A stretch of DNA of 64,000 bases from Salinibacterium sp. dk2585 (GTDB lineage Bacteria > Actinomycetota > Actinomycetes > Actinomycetales > Microbacteriaceae): assembly GCF_008001035.1 (NCBI RefSeq), contig NZ_CP042856.1, positions 2,418,001 through 2,482,000 of the forward strand. Reading direction: 5' to 3'. The translations under genes were made by a program, and so were the position numbers. This document shows, one piece after another, positions 1 through 8,485 of this stretch (position 1 is the first letter of the stretch; the number at the start of each line of letters is the position of its first letter). The notes beneath the pieces are model-generated. The model was not told the origin of the DNA, searched no databases, and saw only the letters and a program-made list of their open reading frames with translations.

Positions 1-671
1 ATCCGCAGTTCAAGGGACTTGCCCCCGACAACATCGCGGCGGCCGCCGACGCTTCGCTCGAGCGCCTCGGCACCGACCACATCGACCTCTACTACGCCCA
101 CTACGACGAGCCGGAACGCCCCATCGAGGAGATCGCCGCCGCGTTCGACGCCCTCGTGACAGCCGGCAAGGTGCTCGCGGTCGGCGTCTCTAACGTCGAA
201 CCGGAGCGCATCGCCGCCTGGATCGACACCGCACAGAAGAACAATCTCGCCGCACCCATCGCGCTCCAGCCGCACTACAACCTGCTCACGCGCGAACCCT
301 ACGAGAGCAGCCTCGCGCCTCTTGCGGCACAGCACGGGCTCGGCGTCTTCACCTACTTCTCGCTCGCCGCCGGCATGCTGACGGGCAAGTACCGCTCAGC
401 ATCCGACATTCAGGGCACCGACCGCGAGCGGCACCTCTCGCGTTACACGAACGACGCCGCGTTCCGCGCGATCGATGCGCTGACGGATGTCGCGGCCACC
501 CACGGCGTTGCGCCCGCGTCGGTCGCGCTCGCCTGGCTGCGGAGCAAGCCGAGCGTGGTCGCCCCCATCGCGAGCGCGCGCAACGTCGCCCAGCTGGAGG
601 CCCTCATCGCGGGTGCCCGGCTCGAGCTCACGCCGGAGGACGTGGCGCGCCTCGACGCGGCCTCCGCGTAG
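1..671 (+). CDS. Aldo/keto reductase, 5' end outside the window
   Basis: C-terminal 222 residues of an aldo/keto reductase, an NADPH-dependent TIM-barrel oxidoreductase of aldehydes and ketones. The frame is open from base 3, so the start lies upstream of the window. Visible family marks are DLYYAHYDEP, which carries the catalytic His of the Asp-Tyr-Lys-His tetrad, then GVSNVEPERI, and the nucleotide-binding C-terminal stretch SVALAWLRSKPSVVAPIASA. The Asp, Tyr and Lys of the tetrad would lie in the missing part. It resembles the YajO/Tas-like subgroup, but the substrate cannot be read from the sequence. It is convergent with the binding-protein gene that follows, with two hairpins between them. 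Confidence 0.9.
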   Translation, partial: PQFKGLAPDNIAAAADASLERLGTDHIDLYYAHYDEPERPIEEIAAAFDALVTAGKVLAVGVSNVEPERIAAWIDTAQKNNLAAPIALQPHYNLLTREPYESSLAPLAAQHGLGVFTYFSLAAGMLTGKYRSASDIQGTDRERHLSRYTNDAAFRAIDALTDVAATHGVAPASVALAWLRSKPSVVAPIASARNVAQLEALIAGARLELTPEDVARLDAASA

Positions 672-680
672 CCGCGTGGG

Positions 681-759
681 CGTTGCCCTCGGCAACGCAA
701 AGTGCGGGCCCGGTGGCGATGTGCGGCGTAGAGCACGCACATCGCCACCGAACCCGCAC
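681..759. terminator. Short hairpin plus 24-bp-stem hairpin between convergent genes
   Basis: Two inverted repeats lie between convergent stop codons. The first, at 681-697, is CGTTGCC-CTC-GGCAACG, a perfect 7-bp stem. The second has arms 702-725 and 736-759 that pair over 24 bp with two adjacent mismatches around a 10-nt loop. Neither strand has a clear U-tract, so this is either a bidirectional terminator or a resident palindromic repeat. The pairing is seen directly; the function is inferred. Confidence 0.5.
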
Positions 760-779
760 ATGGTTGCGAGTTGGCGTCC

Positions 780-1616
780 TTAGATCAGGCGCTCTTCGCC
801 GACCTCGGCTGCCGATGCGGGCAGGCCGTACTCGGCGAGGTACTCGACCAGGCGACCGTCTTCACGCATCTCCTCGGCGAGGACGTTGAAGGCATCCGCC
901 AGCTCGGTGTTGGCCGGGTCGAACAGCACGGCGGTCTGCGAGGGAACGCTCGTCGACTGCACGCGCTCGTCCTCCTGCAGGACCTCAATCGTGTAGTCCT
1001 CGCCCTGCGTGGCGACGACGGCAGCGCCGTAACCGTCGAGCGCGGCGTCGAGACGACCGGCCTTCAGGTCCTGCGCGAGGCTCAGCGAGTCGGGGTAGAC
1101 GCGGGTCTCGGTGCCCGGGAGGCTCTTCAGGTCGTCGACCCAGAGGTAGCCCTCGACGGTGCCGATGGTCTTGCCGAGCAGTTCGTCGACGGTGGAGTAA
1201 CCCTCCTCCGAGTAGACGCTGAGCTCATCGAGGTAGAGCGGGGTGCTCAGGGTGACGACATCGGCGCGAGCCTGCGTGCGGTAGAAGCCACCGAGCGCGA
1301 CGTCGACGCGGGCCTGCTCGATCGCCGGGATGGCGGTCGCGTAGGTGTAGGGCGCGAAATCGATCTCGAGGCACTCCGCTGCGGCGAACTCCTTGATCAT
1401 GAGGGAGTCGATGCCGGCAATGTCGCCGTCCTCCTCGAGGGAGTACGGCGGCGTATTGGTGAGGGCGACCGAGAGCACGCCATCCTTCACCGTCTCGACG
1501 CCGACGGTGGGTTCGCAGTCGTCAGCAACCGTCGACTCGCCGGCGCTGGAGCATCCGGTGAGCACGAGCGCCGCGGCGGCAGTGAGCACGCCGAGGCTGA
1601 GAACGCTCTTCTTCAT
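780..1616 (-). CDS. Polar amino acid ABC transporter substrate-binding lipoprotein
   Basis: A 278-residue extracytoplasmic solute receptor for the transporter encoded just upstream. The N-terminus is a lipoprotein signal peptide ending in LTGC with Cys22 as the lipidated residue, so the protein should be anchored outside the membrane. The body follows the family 3 (HisJ/GlnH-like) pattern, including GIDSLMIKEF near the N-lobe and RVDVALGGFYRTQ. It is the last gene of a six-gene operon, 46 bp after the permease. Polar amino acids or opine-like compounds are typical ligands; the exact ligand is unknown. The neighbouring aminotransferase and semialdehyde dehydrogenase point to a diamine or a basic amino acid. 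Confidence 0.88.
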   Translation of the reverse strand: MKKSVLSLGVLTAAAALVLTGCSSAGESTVADDCEPTVGVETVKDGVLSVALTNTPPYSLEEDGDIAGIDSLMIKEFAAAECLEIDFAPYTYATAIPAIEQARVDVALGGFYRTQARADVVTLSTPLYLDELSVYSEEGYSTVDELLGKTIGTVEGYLWVDDLKSLPGTETRVYPDSLSLAQDLKAGRLDAALDGYGAAVVATQGEDYTIEVLQEDERVQSTSVPSQTAVLFDPANTELADAFNVLAEEMREDGRLVEYLAEYGLPASAAEVGEERLI

Positions 1617-1662
1617 TGTTTCTCCTCTTATTGGTGTCAGGGTGTAGCTGTGTGATGTGGGG

Positions 1663-2325
1663 TCAAGCGAGGTGCTTGCTCAGTCGCTTCTCGAAGTTCT
1701 CGACCAGCCAGCCACCGGGCACGGTGATGACGAGGTAGAGGATTCCGGCGAGGGTGAGCACTTCGAGGTACTCGAAGGTGGATGCACCGATCGAGTAGGC
1801 CTGGCTCAGGAGTTCTGGCAGGCCCAGGGTGAAGGCAAGGGAGCTGACCTGCAGGATGAGGATCGCGAAGCCCATGAGGGTGGGCAGCGCGATGCGGAAT
1901 CCCTGCGGGATGAGGATGAAGCGCACGATGTCCGCCCGCTTCAGCCCCAGCGCGTCGGCAGCCTCAAGCTCACCCTCCGGCACTGCGCGCAGGCCGGCAC
2001 GGATGATCTCACTCGTGTATGCGGAGGTCGTGAGGCCAAGCGCGATGACGGTGGCGGCGAAGGAATCCAACACGACGCCGGCCTCCGGCAGCCCGAAGTA
2101 GACCATCTGGAGCATGACGAGTGCGGGCATCCCGCGCCCGACCTCGACGACGATGATCGTGAGCCAGCGAACGATCGCGTTCTTGGCCGAAGACATGAAG
2201 GCGAGCACGAAACCGATCGGGATGCCGATCACGAGGGCAAGCACCGTGACCTGCACGCTCACCCAGAGCCCGGAGAGCAGGCGGGGCAACCATTCGACCC
2301 AGTCAGTCAGCAGTTCCATGGTCAT
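1663..2325 (-). CDS. Amino acid ABC transporter permease (HisM/GlnP type)
   Basis: A 220-residue inner-membrane permease with about five hydrophobic segments. It has the cytoplasmic EAA loop that docks to the ATPase (EAADALGLKRADIVRFILIP, about residues 120-140). Length is usual for the HisM/GlnP family. Its ATG overlaps the stop of the upstream permease in an ATGA arrangement, and a second in-frame ATG two codons later is possible. It pairs with the other permease as a heterodimer through which the substrate would pass. It is the fifth gene of the operon. Confidence 0.9.
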   Translation of the reverse strand: MTMELLTDWVEWLPRLLSGLWVSVQVTVLALVIGIPIGFVLAFMSSAKNAIVRWLTIIVVEVGRGMPALVMLQMVYFGLPEAGVVLDSFAATVIALGLTTSAYTSEIIRAGLRAVPEGELEAADALGLKRADIVRFILIPQGFRIALPTLMGFAILILQVSSLAFTLGLPELLSQAYSIGASTFEYLEVLTLAGILYLVITVPGGWLVENFEKRLSKHLA

Positions 2326-2960
2326 GCCCTCCTTCCGAAGCTGAGTTTCTTCTCCAGCCAGCGCGAGAGTGCGGCGAGCGGAGTGCCGAGGGCGATGTAC
2401 ACGGCACCGGCGATGACGAACGGCAGGAGGCCCTCACCCGAGCTGCGGGCGCCCTGGCTGGTGACGAACATGATCTCGGCGACGCCGATCGTGGAGACGA
2501 TCGACGAGTCCTTCAGGAGGCTGATGAGCCACGTGACCATGCCGGGGATCGCGACCCGGAATGCCTGGGGGCCGATGACCCGCGAGAACGTTGTCGTGCT
2601 CGTGAGCCCGAGGGCGGCGGATGCCTCGAACTGCCCCTGGTGCACGGCCATGAGCCCGCCTCGGTAGATCTCGGCGAGGTGCCCGGCAGAGATGAGTCCG
2701 AGGCCCACGATCGCTGCCGGCAGCGGCTCCCAACGGATCAGGTCGGAACCGACACCGAAGAACAGGATGAAGACGAACACCACGGGCGGCACGCCGCGGA
2801 GGATGTCGATCACGCCCTTCGTGACCAGGCGCACGATCGCAAAGCGGGAGCGGCGCCCTCCTGCGAGTGGCAGGGCGATCACCGCCCCGAGCGCGAACGC
2901 CGCGAATGTCACCAGCAGGGTGACGGGCACCGCGCTGAGGATCTTGAGGAAGTGGTCCAT
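2322..2960 (-). CDS. Amino acid ABC transporter permease, second subunit
   Basis: A 212-residue permease of the polar amino acid type, starting [11 protein letters not shown]. The frame stays open upstream, but the ATG at 2960 overlaps the TGA of the ATPase gene (ATGA), which is the operon's general pattern, so the longer reading is rejected. The EAA loop is visible (FEASAALGLTSTTTFSRVIG). Hydrophobic segments cover most of the chain. It would form the membrane channel with the permease encoded immediately downstream. Confidence 0.88.
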   Translation of the reverse strand: MDHFLKILSAVPVTLLVTFAAFALGAVIALPLAGGRRSRFAIVRLVTKGVIDILRGVPPVVFVFILFFGVGSDLIRWEPLPAAIVGLGLISAGHLAEIYRGGLMAVHQGQFEASAALGLTSTTTFSRVIGPQAFRVAIPGMVTWLISLLKDSSIVSTIGVAEIMFVTSQGARSSGEGLLPFVIAGAVYIALGTPLAALSRWLEKKLSFGRRA

Positions 2961-3733
2961 CAGCGATCCGTGATGGCCGAGAGGAACTGCTTCGCGCGGG
3001 CGGTCTTGGGCGCGGCGAGCAGCTCGCTCGGCACCCCCTCCTCGATGATCGCGCCATCCGCCATCACGATGAGTCGGTCGGCGACCTCTGCCGCGAAGTG
3101 GATCTCGTGCGTGACGACGACCATCGTCATGCCCTGGTCGGCGAGACGACGCATGACGGCGAGCACCTCGAGGCCCAGCTCGGGGTCGAGCGCACTCGTG
3201 GGCTCGTCGAAGAGCATGATCTGCGGCTCGAGCGCGAGGGCCCGGGCGATCGCGACACGCTGCTGCTGCCCACCGGAGCACTTCTGCGGGAAGTTCTCCA
3301 TCTTGCTGGCAAGGCCGACGCGCTCCAGCAGCTCGCGCGAGACCTTGTCGGCCTCCTCGCGGCTACGGCCGAGCACGCGCTCCTGGGGGAAGGAGACGTT
3401 GCGCAGCACGTTCATGTGCGGGAAGAGGTTGAACGACTGGAACACCATGCCGACCTTGCGGCGCAGCGCGAGAAGGTCGGCCGCCGACACCCGGCCCGCG
3501 AAGTCGATGTTGCTGCCGAGCACCTCGAGGGTGCCGGAGTCGGGCACCTCGAGCTGGTTGACGCAGCGCAGCAGTGTGCTCTTGCCCGAACCGCTCGGCC
3601 CGATGATTGCGACGACCTCGCCGCGCTTGACGTCGAGCGAGACGCCGCCGAGGGCGACATGGTCGCCATACACCTTGCGGATGTCGTTGAGACGGAGGAT
3701 GGTCTCCCCCGACTTCGGCTGCGGATCGGTCAT
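2960..3733 (-). CDS. Amino acid ABC transporter ATP-binding protein (GlnQ/HisP type)
   Basis: A 257-residue ABC ATPase that would energise import through the two adjacent permeases. Walker A is GPSGSGKST (about residues 45-53), the Q-loop region is [11 protein letters not shown], the signature is [15 protein letters not shown] (the usual LSGGQ with Cys in place of Leu), Walker B plus catalytic Glu is [12 protein letters not shown], and the switch is VVTHEI. FNLFPHM is typical of the polar amino acid subfamily. Start and stop both overlap neighbours by 4 bp, implying translational coupling. Confidence 0.95.
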   Translation of the reverse strand: MTDPQPKSGETILRLNDIRKVYGDHVALGGVSLDVKRGEVVAIIGPSGSGKSTLLRCVNQLEVPDSGTLEVLGSNIDFAGRVSAADLLALRRKVGMVFQSFNLFPHMNVLRNVSFPQERVLGRSREEADKVSRELLERVGLASKMENFPQKCSGGQQQRVAIARALALEPQIMLFDEPTSALDPELGLEVLAVMRRLADQGMTMVVVTHEIHFAAEVADRLIVMADGAIIEEGVPSELLAAPKTARAKQFLSAITDR

Positions 3734-4938
3734 GTGGTGGTCCTTCCACGAAGCGCACGGACGGCATCCACGGTGCCCCGCTCGATCGTCGAGATGTGCG
3801 TGTCGGTCATTGGGGTCGACAGGGCGAGCAGGCCGTTGGTGCCGAGCATGACGCCGCGCTCATACGCGGCCCACCAGAGCTCACCGAGGTCGAGTTGTTC
3901 ACGGATGCGCATGAGCGAACCGTTGCCGCTCACGGCAATGCCCGCCTCCTCCAGCGCAGTGCGAAGTGCATTGCCACGGGCGTTGAGGGATGCGATGGCC
4001 TCTTCGTCGAAGAGTGCCATGGCGACTCGGCCCGCCGTCATCGTGATTGGGTTGGCACTGAAGGTGCCGCCCCATCCAACGTTACGCTGCCCGAGCGGGT
4101 CGAATACGCCGAGCACGTCCTCTCGTCCGCCGACCGCGCCGACGGGGAAGCCGCCGCCGATGATCTTGCCCGCGCTGATGAGGTCAGGCTTCACGCCGTA
4201 GGCCTGGGCGAGCCCGCCGAAGGCCATGCGCAGTGTAATGACCTCGTCGACGATCATGAGGGCGTCGACGCGGCGGGTGGTCTCGCGAACGTGGTCGACG
4301 AATGCCTGCTCCGCTGGCACGAGGCCCGCCCGGTTGGGCATGAGGTCGATCAGCACGGCGGCGAGGTCGGAGCCTGCCTCGGCGACGGCCGCGTCGAAGG
4401 CGGCACGGTCACCCTGGGGCACCTCAATGACATCGCTGCGCACGCCGGCCGTGACACCGGGGGCCGTGACCGAGACCACCGCGTCGGAGGTGCCGTGGTA
4501 GCTGCCCTCGAAGCGGATGAGCTTGTCGCGACCTGTGAAGGCCCTCGCCGCACGGATGGCGGTCATGACCGCCTCCGTGCCCGAGTTCGAGAAGCGCCAG
4601 CGCTCGTGACCCGTGCGGGCCGCGAGCATCTCGGCGAGCGTGATCTCCGACTCCGTCGGCAGGCCGAAGGCGGTTCCCTGCGCCATGAGCGGGGTGACCG
4701 CCGCGGTGACGTCGGGCTGCGCGTGGCCGTGGATGAGCGAGGTGTAGTTGTTGTTGCAGTCGATCACCTCGTGCCCGAGCTGGTCGGTCACGATGGCACC
4801 CTCGCCCTTCACCGCGTAGGGCGGTGCTGGGGGCACGTACAGCGTGGAGCGGGTGTTGCCGCGCGTCATGACCTGCTTCGCCCGTGCGGGCAGGGGGTGC
4901 ACGAGATAGTCGTCGCGCTCCGGCACGACGGTCGTCAT
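3730..4938 (-). CDS. Class III aminotransferase related to glutamate-1-semialdehyde aminomutase
   Basis: A 402-residue PLP enzyme of fold type I. Motifs include [16 protein letters not shown] (phosphate binding, about 117-132), MIVDEV with Asp231 for the pyridine nitrogen, and [15 protein letters not shown] with Lys258 as the expected Schiff-base lysine. The sequence looks like HemL, but the context (aldehyde dehydrogenase and amino acid ABC transporter in one operon) argues for a catabolic transaminase making a semialdehyde for the dehydrogenase. The ATG at 4938 overlaps the upstream stop (ATGA); the longer open frame upstream belongs to the preceding gene's region. Substrate is unknown; ornithine-like, diamine or beta-amino compounds are candidates. 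Confidence 0.85.
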   Translation of the reverse strand: MTTVVPERDDYLVHPLPARAKQVMTRGNTRSTLYVPPAPPYAVKGEGAIVTDQLGHEVIDCNNNYTSLIHGHAQPDVTAAVTPLMAQGTAFGLPTESEITLAEMLAARTGHERWRFSNSGTEAVMTAIRAARAFTGRDKLIRFEGSYHGTSDAVVSVTAPGVTAGVRSDVIEVPQGDRAAFDAAVAEAGSDLAAVLIDLMPNRAGLVPAEQAFVDHVRETTRRVDALMIVDEVITLRMAFGGLAQAYGVKPDLISAGKIIGGGFPVGAVGGREDVLGVFDPLGQRNVGWGGTFSANPITMTAGRVAMALFDEEAIASLNARGNALRTALEEAGIAVSGNGSLMRIREQLDLGELWWAAYERGVMLGTNGLLALSTPMTDTHISTIERGTVDAVRALRGRTTT

Positions 4939-6473
4939 GCGTTGCTCACGATCGTGCGGTTCTGCTCGCGCATGAAGCCGGGCAGGTAGTGGAGGCCGAG
5001 GCCGCCCTTGCCTGAGGAACCCGAGAGCTTCCAACCGCAGAAGGACTGCACGCCGGGCCATGCACCGGTTGTCGCACCATCGGCGCGGTTGGAGTAGAGC
5101 ACGCCGGCCTCGATCTCGTCGTAGAACTGCTCAACCTCGTCGTCAACCTTGGAGAAGACGCCGGCGGAGAGTCCGTAGTCGACCGCGTTGGCCTCGGCCA
5201 TGGCTGCGTCGAAGCCGTCCACGCGGATGACCGTCAGCACGGGCGCGAAGAGCTCGTCGCGGGTGAGCTTGTGGCCCTGCGGCAGGTTCTCGATGATCAC
5301 GGGGGCGAAGAAGTTGCCCTCGCGGTCCAGGCGACCGCCCGTGACGATGGTGCCGTCCTTCTTGCCGAGCGCGATCGCCTCGTCGACGCGCGCCGCGATG
5401 GCGTCGTCGATGACGGGGCCGAGGTTCGTGCCGCCGTCGATGGGGTCACCCACCACGAGCTGCTCCGCGCGCTCCTTGAGCTTGGCGACGAGCTCGTCTG
5501 CGACAGACGCGTCGACGACGACACGGCGGCACGCGCTGCACTTCTGCCCGGAGAGGCCGAAGGCCGAGCGCACGATGCCCTCAGCGGCGGCATCGAGGTC
5601 AGCGGATGCTGCGACGATGGCCGGGTTCTGGCCGCCCATCTCGGCGAGTACGGGGCGCTGGTAGCCGCGGGGGCCCGGGGTGTTGAAGAGCTGCCATCCG
5701 ACCTGCGCGGAACCGGTGAAGGCGATGCCGTCGACGTCGCCTGCGGCGAGTGCCTTGCCAACCTCGGCACCACCATGCACCGTGTTGACGACCCCGGCGG
5801 GCAGCTCGGCCGCGATGATGTCGGCGATGATCGCGCTCGAGCGCGGCGTCTTGTCACTCGGCTTGAGCACGACCGTGTTGCCGGTGACGAGTGCGGCCGA
5901 CATCATGCCGACCGTCAGTGCGACGGGGAAGTTGAAGGGCGCGATGACCGCGAAGGTGCCGTAGGGCACGAGCACGTCGAGGTTCTTCTCGCGCTCGGTC
6001 GACTTCTGCTGCGCCTGGTAGCCATTGTTGACCTCGAACCGCGTGCAGTAGTGCTCGATCATGTCGAGCACCTCCTGCGCTTCGCCATAGGCCTCAAGGC
6101 GGGTCTTGCCGGTCTCTGCCGAGACGATCGCGGCGATCTGCGTGAGCTGGCGCTCGACCTCGTCGCGGGCGGCTCGGAGCTTCGCGTTGCGCTCGGCGTA
6201 GGGGGCCTTGCGCCAGGCCTTGGCAGCACCGCGCGCTGCGGCGATGGCGGCCTCGACCATCTCGGGGCTCGCGACGTAGGCGGCACCGACGCGGGTTTTC
6301 AGCGCGACGGGGTCGATGCGCTCGACGAGCGAGTCGGACTCGAGACGCTCCCCGCCGATCAGGTTCTTCTCGATGGGCGAGGGCTCGGCGCGGACGGCAG
6401 CGAGTGCCTCTTCATAGGCGAGGTCGAGCTTCTCATCGCCGAGGCTGGTGGAGGCGTAGTTCACTTTGGCCAT
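4935..6473 (-). CDS. NAD(P)-dependent aldehyde dehydrogenase, glutamate-semialdehyde dehydrogenase-like
   Basis: A 512-residue aldehyde dehydrogenase resembling 1-pyrroline-5-carboxylate dehydrogenases (RocA type). Key residues are visible: Asn181 in APFNFP, Lys204 in VVLKPSDKTP, Glu278 in LAEMGGQNP and the nucleophile Cys312 in SGQKCSACRR. The start is set by AAAGGAG six bases before the ATG at 6473; a longer open frame upstream is Pro/Arg-rich and discarded. It is the first gene of the operon, so its promoter serves the aminotransferase and transporter too. Likely reaction: oxidation of the semialdehyde formed by the aminotransferase to an acid such as glutamate. Confidence 0.88.
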   Translation of the reverse strand: MAKVNYASTSLGDEKLDLAYEEALAAVRAEPSPIEKNLIGGERLESDSLVERIDPVALKTRVGAAYVASPEMVEAAIAAARGAAKAWRKAPYAERNAKLRAARDEVERQLTQIAAIVSAETGKTRLEAYGEAQEVLDMIEHYCTRFEVNNGYQAQQKSTEREKNLDVLVPYGTFAVIAPFNFPVALTVGMMSAALVTGNTVVLKPSDKTPRSSAIIADIIAAELPAGVVNTVHGGAEVGKALAAGDVDGIAFTGSAQVGWQLFNTPGPRGYQRPVLAEMGGQNPAIVAASADLDAAAEGIVRSAFGLSGQKCSACRRVVVDASVADELVAKLKERAEQLVVGDPIDGGTNLGPVIDDAIAARVDEAIALGKKDGTIVTGGRLDREGNFFAPVIIENLPQGHKLTRDELFAPVLTVIRVDGFDAAMAEANAVDYGLSAGVFSKVDDEVEQFYDEIEAGVLYSNRADGATTGAWPGVQSFCGWKLSGSSGKGGLGLHYLPGFMREQNRTIVSNA

Positions 6474-6549
6474 GGGGTGTCTCCTTTGTTTCGGTGCTGC
6501 CGGCCGGGCTGCGGTGCAGCGAGTGGTCGGCCGGCGTTCGTGCTGCCGG

Positions 6550-6735
6550 TCAGGCGGCCGAGGGTCCGCTGGGTGGGGGGCTGTCGGGGGACCCTTCGGG
6601 GGCGTGCCCGTGCAGGTGCGCGAGCGGTCGCGTTCGGATGGGGGTGACCGTGCGACCGGTGGACCCTTGCGCCGCAGGGGGTGTCGCGGGCGCAGTGCTG
6701 GTTCCGAGGGTGACAACTCTGCACTCTGTGGTCAA
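6550..6735 (-). CDS. Candidate 61-residue leader peptide with strong ribosome binding site
   Basis: A short open frame begins with TTG at 6735, preceded five bases upstream by AAGGAGA, a strong Shine-Dalgarno match. It encodes MTTECRVVTLG at its N-terminus followed by a chain rich in Pro, Thr, Ser and Gly, ending GPSAA. It ends 76 bp before the aldehyde dehydrogenase start and lies downstream of the proposed promoter. No family is recognised and composition is low complexity, so it could be a regulatory leader peptide, a genuine small protein, or chance. The ribosome site is the main support. Confidence 0.3.
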   Translation of the reverse strand: MTTECRVVTLGTSTAPATPPAAQGSTGRTVTPIRTRPLAHLHGHAPEGSPDSPPPSGPSAA

Positions 6736-6800
6736 AGGGTTCTCCTTGTGAATTGCCGCGTTGCAACTCGGCAGCGTTCTCGGGGCCTCCGGGTTGTGAA

Positions 6801-6828
6801 AGACTACAGTACTATCGGTTTTAGGCAA
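6801..6828 (-). promoter_or_regulatory. Putative promoter of the amino acid catabolic operon
   Basis: On the minus strand TTGCCT (6828-6823) and TAGTCT (6806-6801) are separated by 16 bp inside an AT-rich patch unlike its GC-rich surroundings. An AGTACT palindrome at 6808-6813 lies in the spacer and could form part of a regulator site; the GntR-type regulator encoded next door is the obvious candidate. This would give a leader of about 320 nt before the dehydrogenase, containing the candidate small ORF. The rest of the 6474-6998 gap shows no other supportable gene. Confidence 0.4.
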
Positions 6829-6998
6829 GCCTGCGCGAACACGGCAGGAATTCACACGACCGAAACACGCGCGAGAGCGATGTTCTGGCACGCCTGAAAA
6901 CGGTGAAGACGGATGCCGCGGCGCAAGCGCAACGCCGTGAAGACGCCACGAATGCACCCCGAAAAGGGGCAACGCCGCGAAGCAGAAACTCGCCTCGA

Positions 6999-7721
6999 TC
7001 AGCCCTGTTCGAGCCGCGCGACGAACCAGCCGTGCACGCCCGTCGCGACCCGCTCGCTCACACTCGCGCCCGTGCGGCGCAAGAACGGCTCCAACAGCAG
7101 GCCAGGGCTCAGCAACGGCCGATTCGACGCCACCACCCGGTCCTCGTCATCGACCAGCACGACATCGCCGTGCGGGCGCAGGGCCGCAGCAAGGGCATCC
7201 GTCACCGCCACGACGTTGAGGTCGGCGGCGACGACGCCCAGGAACTCGCCCTCGTGCACGAGCCCGAGCGATGCCGTGATGGCGTGGTCGTCCGTGCCCC
7301 AGGCATCGATGAAGGGGCCGACGATGGCGAGGCCCTCCGAGTCGCGTGCAGCCCGGAACCATCGCGAGCCGAGGTAGTTGTAATAAGAATCGGATTCGGG
7401 ATTGAAGACGTGCTGCTTGCGGGCCACGCGACCCTCCTCGGCGCGCCACCACAGCATGCCCGAGTCATCCGCCTGTTCGCACGACCACACGAGACCCGTG
7501 CCCTCCACCATGCGGGAGCGGCCAAGCACGTCGACGCAGAGGGGCTCCAAGCTCGCCACCATCGCCGCGACGTGCTCGGCCCCGTAGTGGCCCTCGGCCC
7601 GCAGTGCCAGTGCACGTTCGGCGAGTTCATGCAGGTCGTCACGCATGATCGCGACGACAGCGTCGATATCCGCCACAAGGCCCTCGCCGCTGCCTCCCCT
7701 GCGTTCGCCATCGCCGCTCAT
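6999..7721 (-). CDS. Cytosolic Cache-domain protein, probable ligand sensor
   Basis: A 240-residue protein resembling single-domain Cache (PAS-like) sensor proteins. Marks include SYYNYLGSRWFRAARDS, GPFIDAWGTDDHAITASLG, and GVVAADLNVVAVTDAL, the pattern of ligand-binding dCache modules. Unlike most Cache domains it has no signal peptide or membrane segment, so it should act inside the cell. Its start overlaps the GntR stop by 4 bp (ATGA), so the two are co-translated and may work as sensor and regulator. The neighbouring operon suggests the ligand is an amino acid or amine. Function is inferred from context only. Confidence 0.7.
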   Translation of the reverse strand: MSGDGERRGGSGEGLVADIDAVVAIMRDDLHELAERALALRAEGHYGAEHVAAMVASLEPLCVDVLGRSRMVEGTGLVWSCEQADDSGMLWWRAEEGRVARKQHVFNPESDSYYNYLGSRWFRAARDSEGLAIVGPFIDAWGTDDHAITASLGLVHEGEFLGVVAADLNVVAVTDALAAALRPHGDVVLVDDEDRVVASNRPLLSPGLLLEPFLRRTGASVSERVATGVHGWFVARLEQG

Positions 7722-8473
7722 GCGCTCGCCCTCCGTGAGACCTCGTGATGCAATTCCAGGATGCGGTCGCCGACGTGACCGAGCAGCTCCTCCATCAGCG
7801 CGTGCGTCCGCTCGGCGTCCCGCGCCGAGACCGCCTCGAGCAGCGCGAGCGAGCGCTCAGCCACGGCGGAGCGGTGCTCCCCCGAGCGAAAGACGAGCAT
7901 CGCGTGGGGCGCATACTCCACCTGCGACGCGATCGCCGCACGGCTCAAGCGCGCCGAGCGCGAACTCGCCGCCAACTCGATCAAGAAGCGCGAGTGCACT
8001 CGCCTCGCCGCCATCGCGTTCGAGGCCTCGCCGAAGCTCTCGAGGGTCGTCGACAACGACTGCGTGTCCTGGGCGGATGCGCGCTCCGCGGCCAGCACGG
8101 CTGCCTGCGAGAGGATCGCCACCTGCCAGTCGAGCAGGTCGCGCACCTCGATCACGCTGAGGGCCGCAAGCGAACGCTCGAAGTAACCCATGTTCGACTC
8201 GTCTGGCGCGATCACGAAGGTGCCGCCCGAGCGGCCGCGCGTCGTATGCACGAGCCCCTCCTCGCGCACCACCTTGAGCGCATCGCGCAGCGTCACGGGT
8301 GAGATCGACAGCTGGGCCGCCAGGTCGACCTCGTTGGGCAGCTGCTCGCCGTTGGCATAGATGCCGAGGGTGATGGCGGAACGGATGCGACTCACGACCG
8401 TCTCGGTGCGCCCCGGTTCCGTGAGCGGCGCGAAGAGCACGCGGCGCGTCAGGGTCGTGAGTGAGTCAGACAT
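7718..8473 (-). CDS. GntR/FadR-family transcriptional regulator
   Basis: A 251-residue repressor-type protein. The winged helix covers about residues 22-90 and contains NEVDLAAQLSISPVTLRDAL and VREEGLVHTTRGRSGGTFV, the usual GntR DNA-binding pattern. The remaining alpha-helical part is an FCD/FadR-like effector domain. It lies 12 bp after the M18 aminopeptidase and overlaps the Cache gene by 4 bp, so these three may share a transcript. It likely controls the aldehyde dehydrogenase operon 1.2 kb downstream on the same strand. The effector is unknown. Confidence 0.88.
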   Translation of the reverse strand: MSDSLTTLTRRVLFAPLTEPGRTETVVSRIRSAITLGIYANGEQLPNEVDLAAQLSISPVTLRDALKVVREEGLVHTTRGRSGGTFVIAPDESNMGYFERSLAALSVIEVRDLLDWQVAILSQAAVLAAERASAQDTQSLSTTLESFGEASNAMAARRVHSRFLIELAASSRSARLSRAAIASQVEYAPHAMLVFRSGEHRSAVAERSLALLEAVSARDAERTHALMEELLGHVGDRILELHHEVSRRASA

Positions 8474-8485
8474 GGCGGTTACACC

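Noticed and set aside
771-1655. Long plus-strand open frame opposite the binding-protein gene
   Set aside because: Arg/Val/Gly-rich shadow of a GC-rich coding region; the minus-strand frame has a signal peptide and family motifs.
3730-4938. HemL of tetrapyrrole synthesis
   Set aside because: Operon partners are an aldehyde dehydrogenase and an amino acid importer, with no other heme genes in the window; a catabolic aminotransferase fits better.
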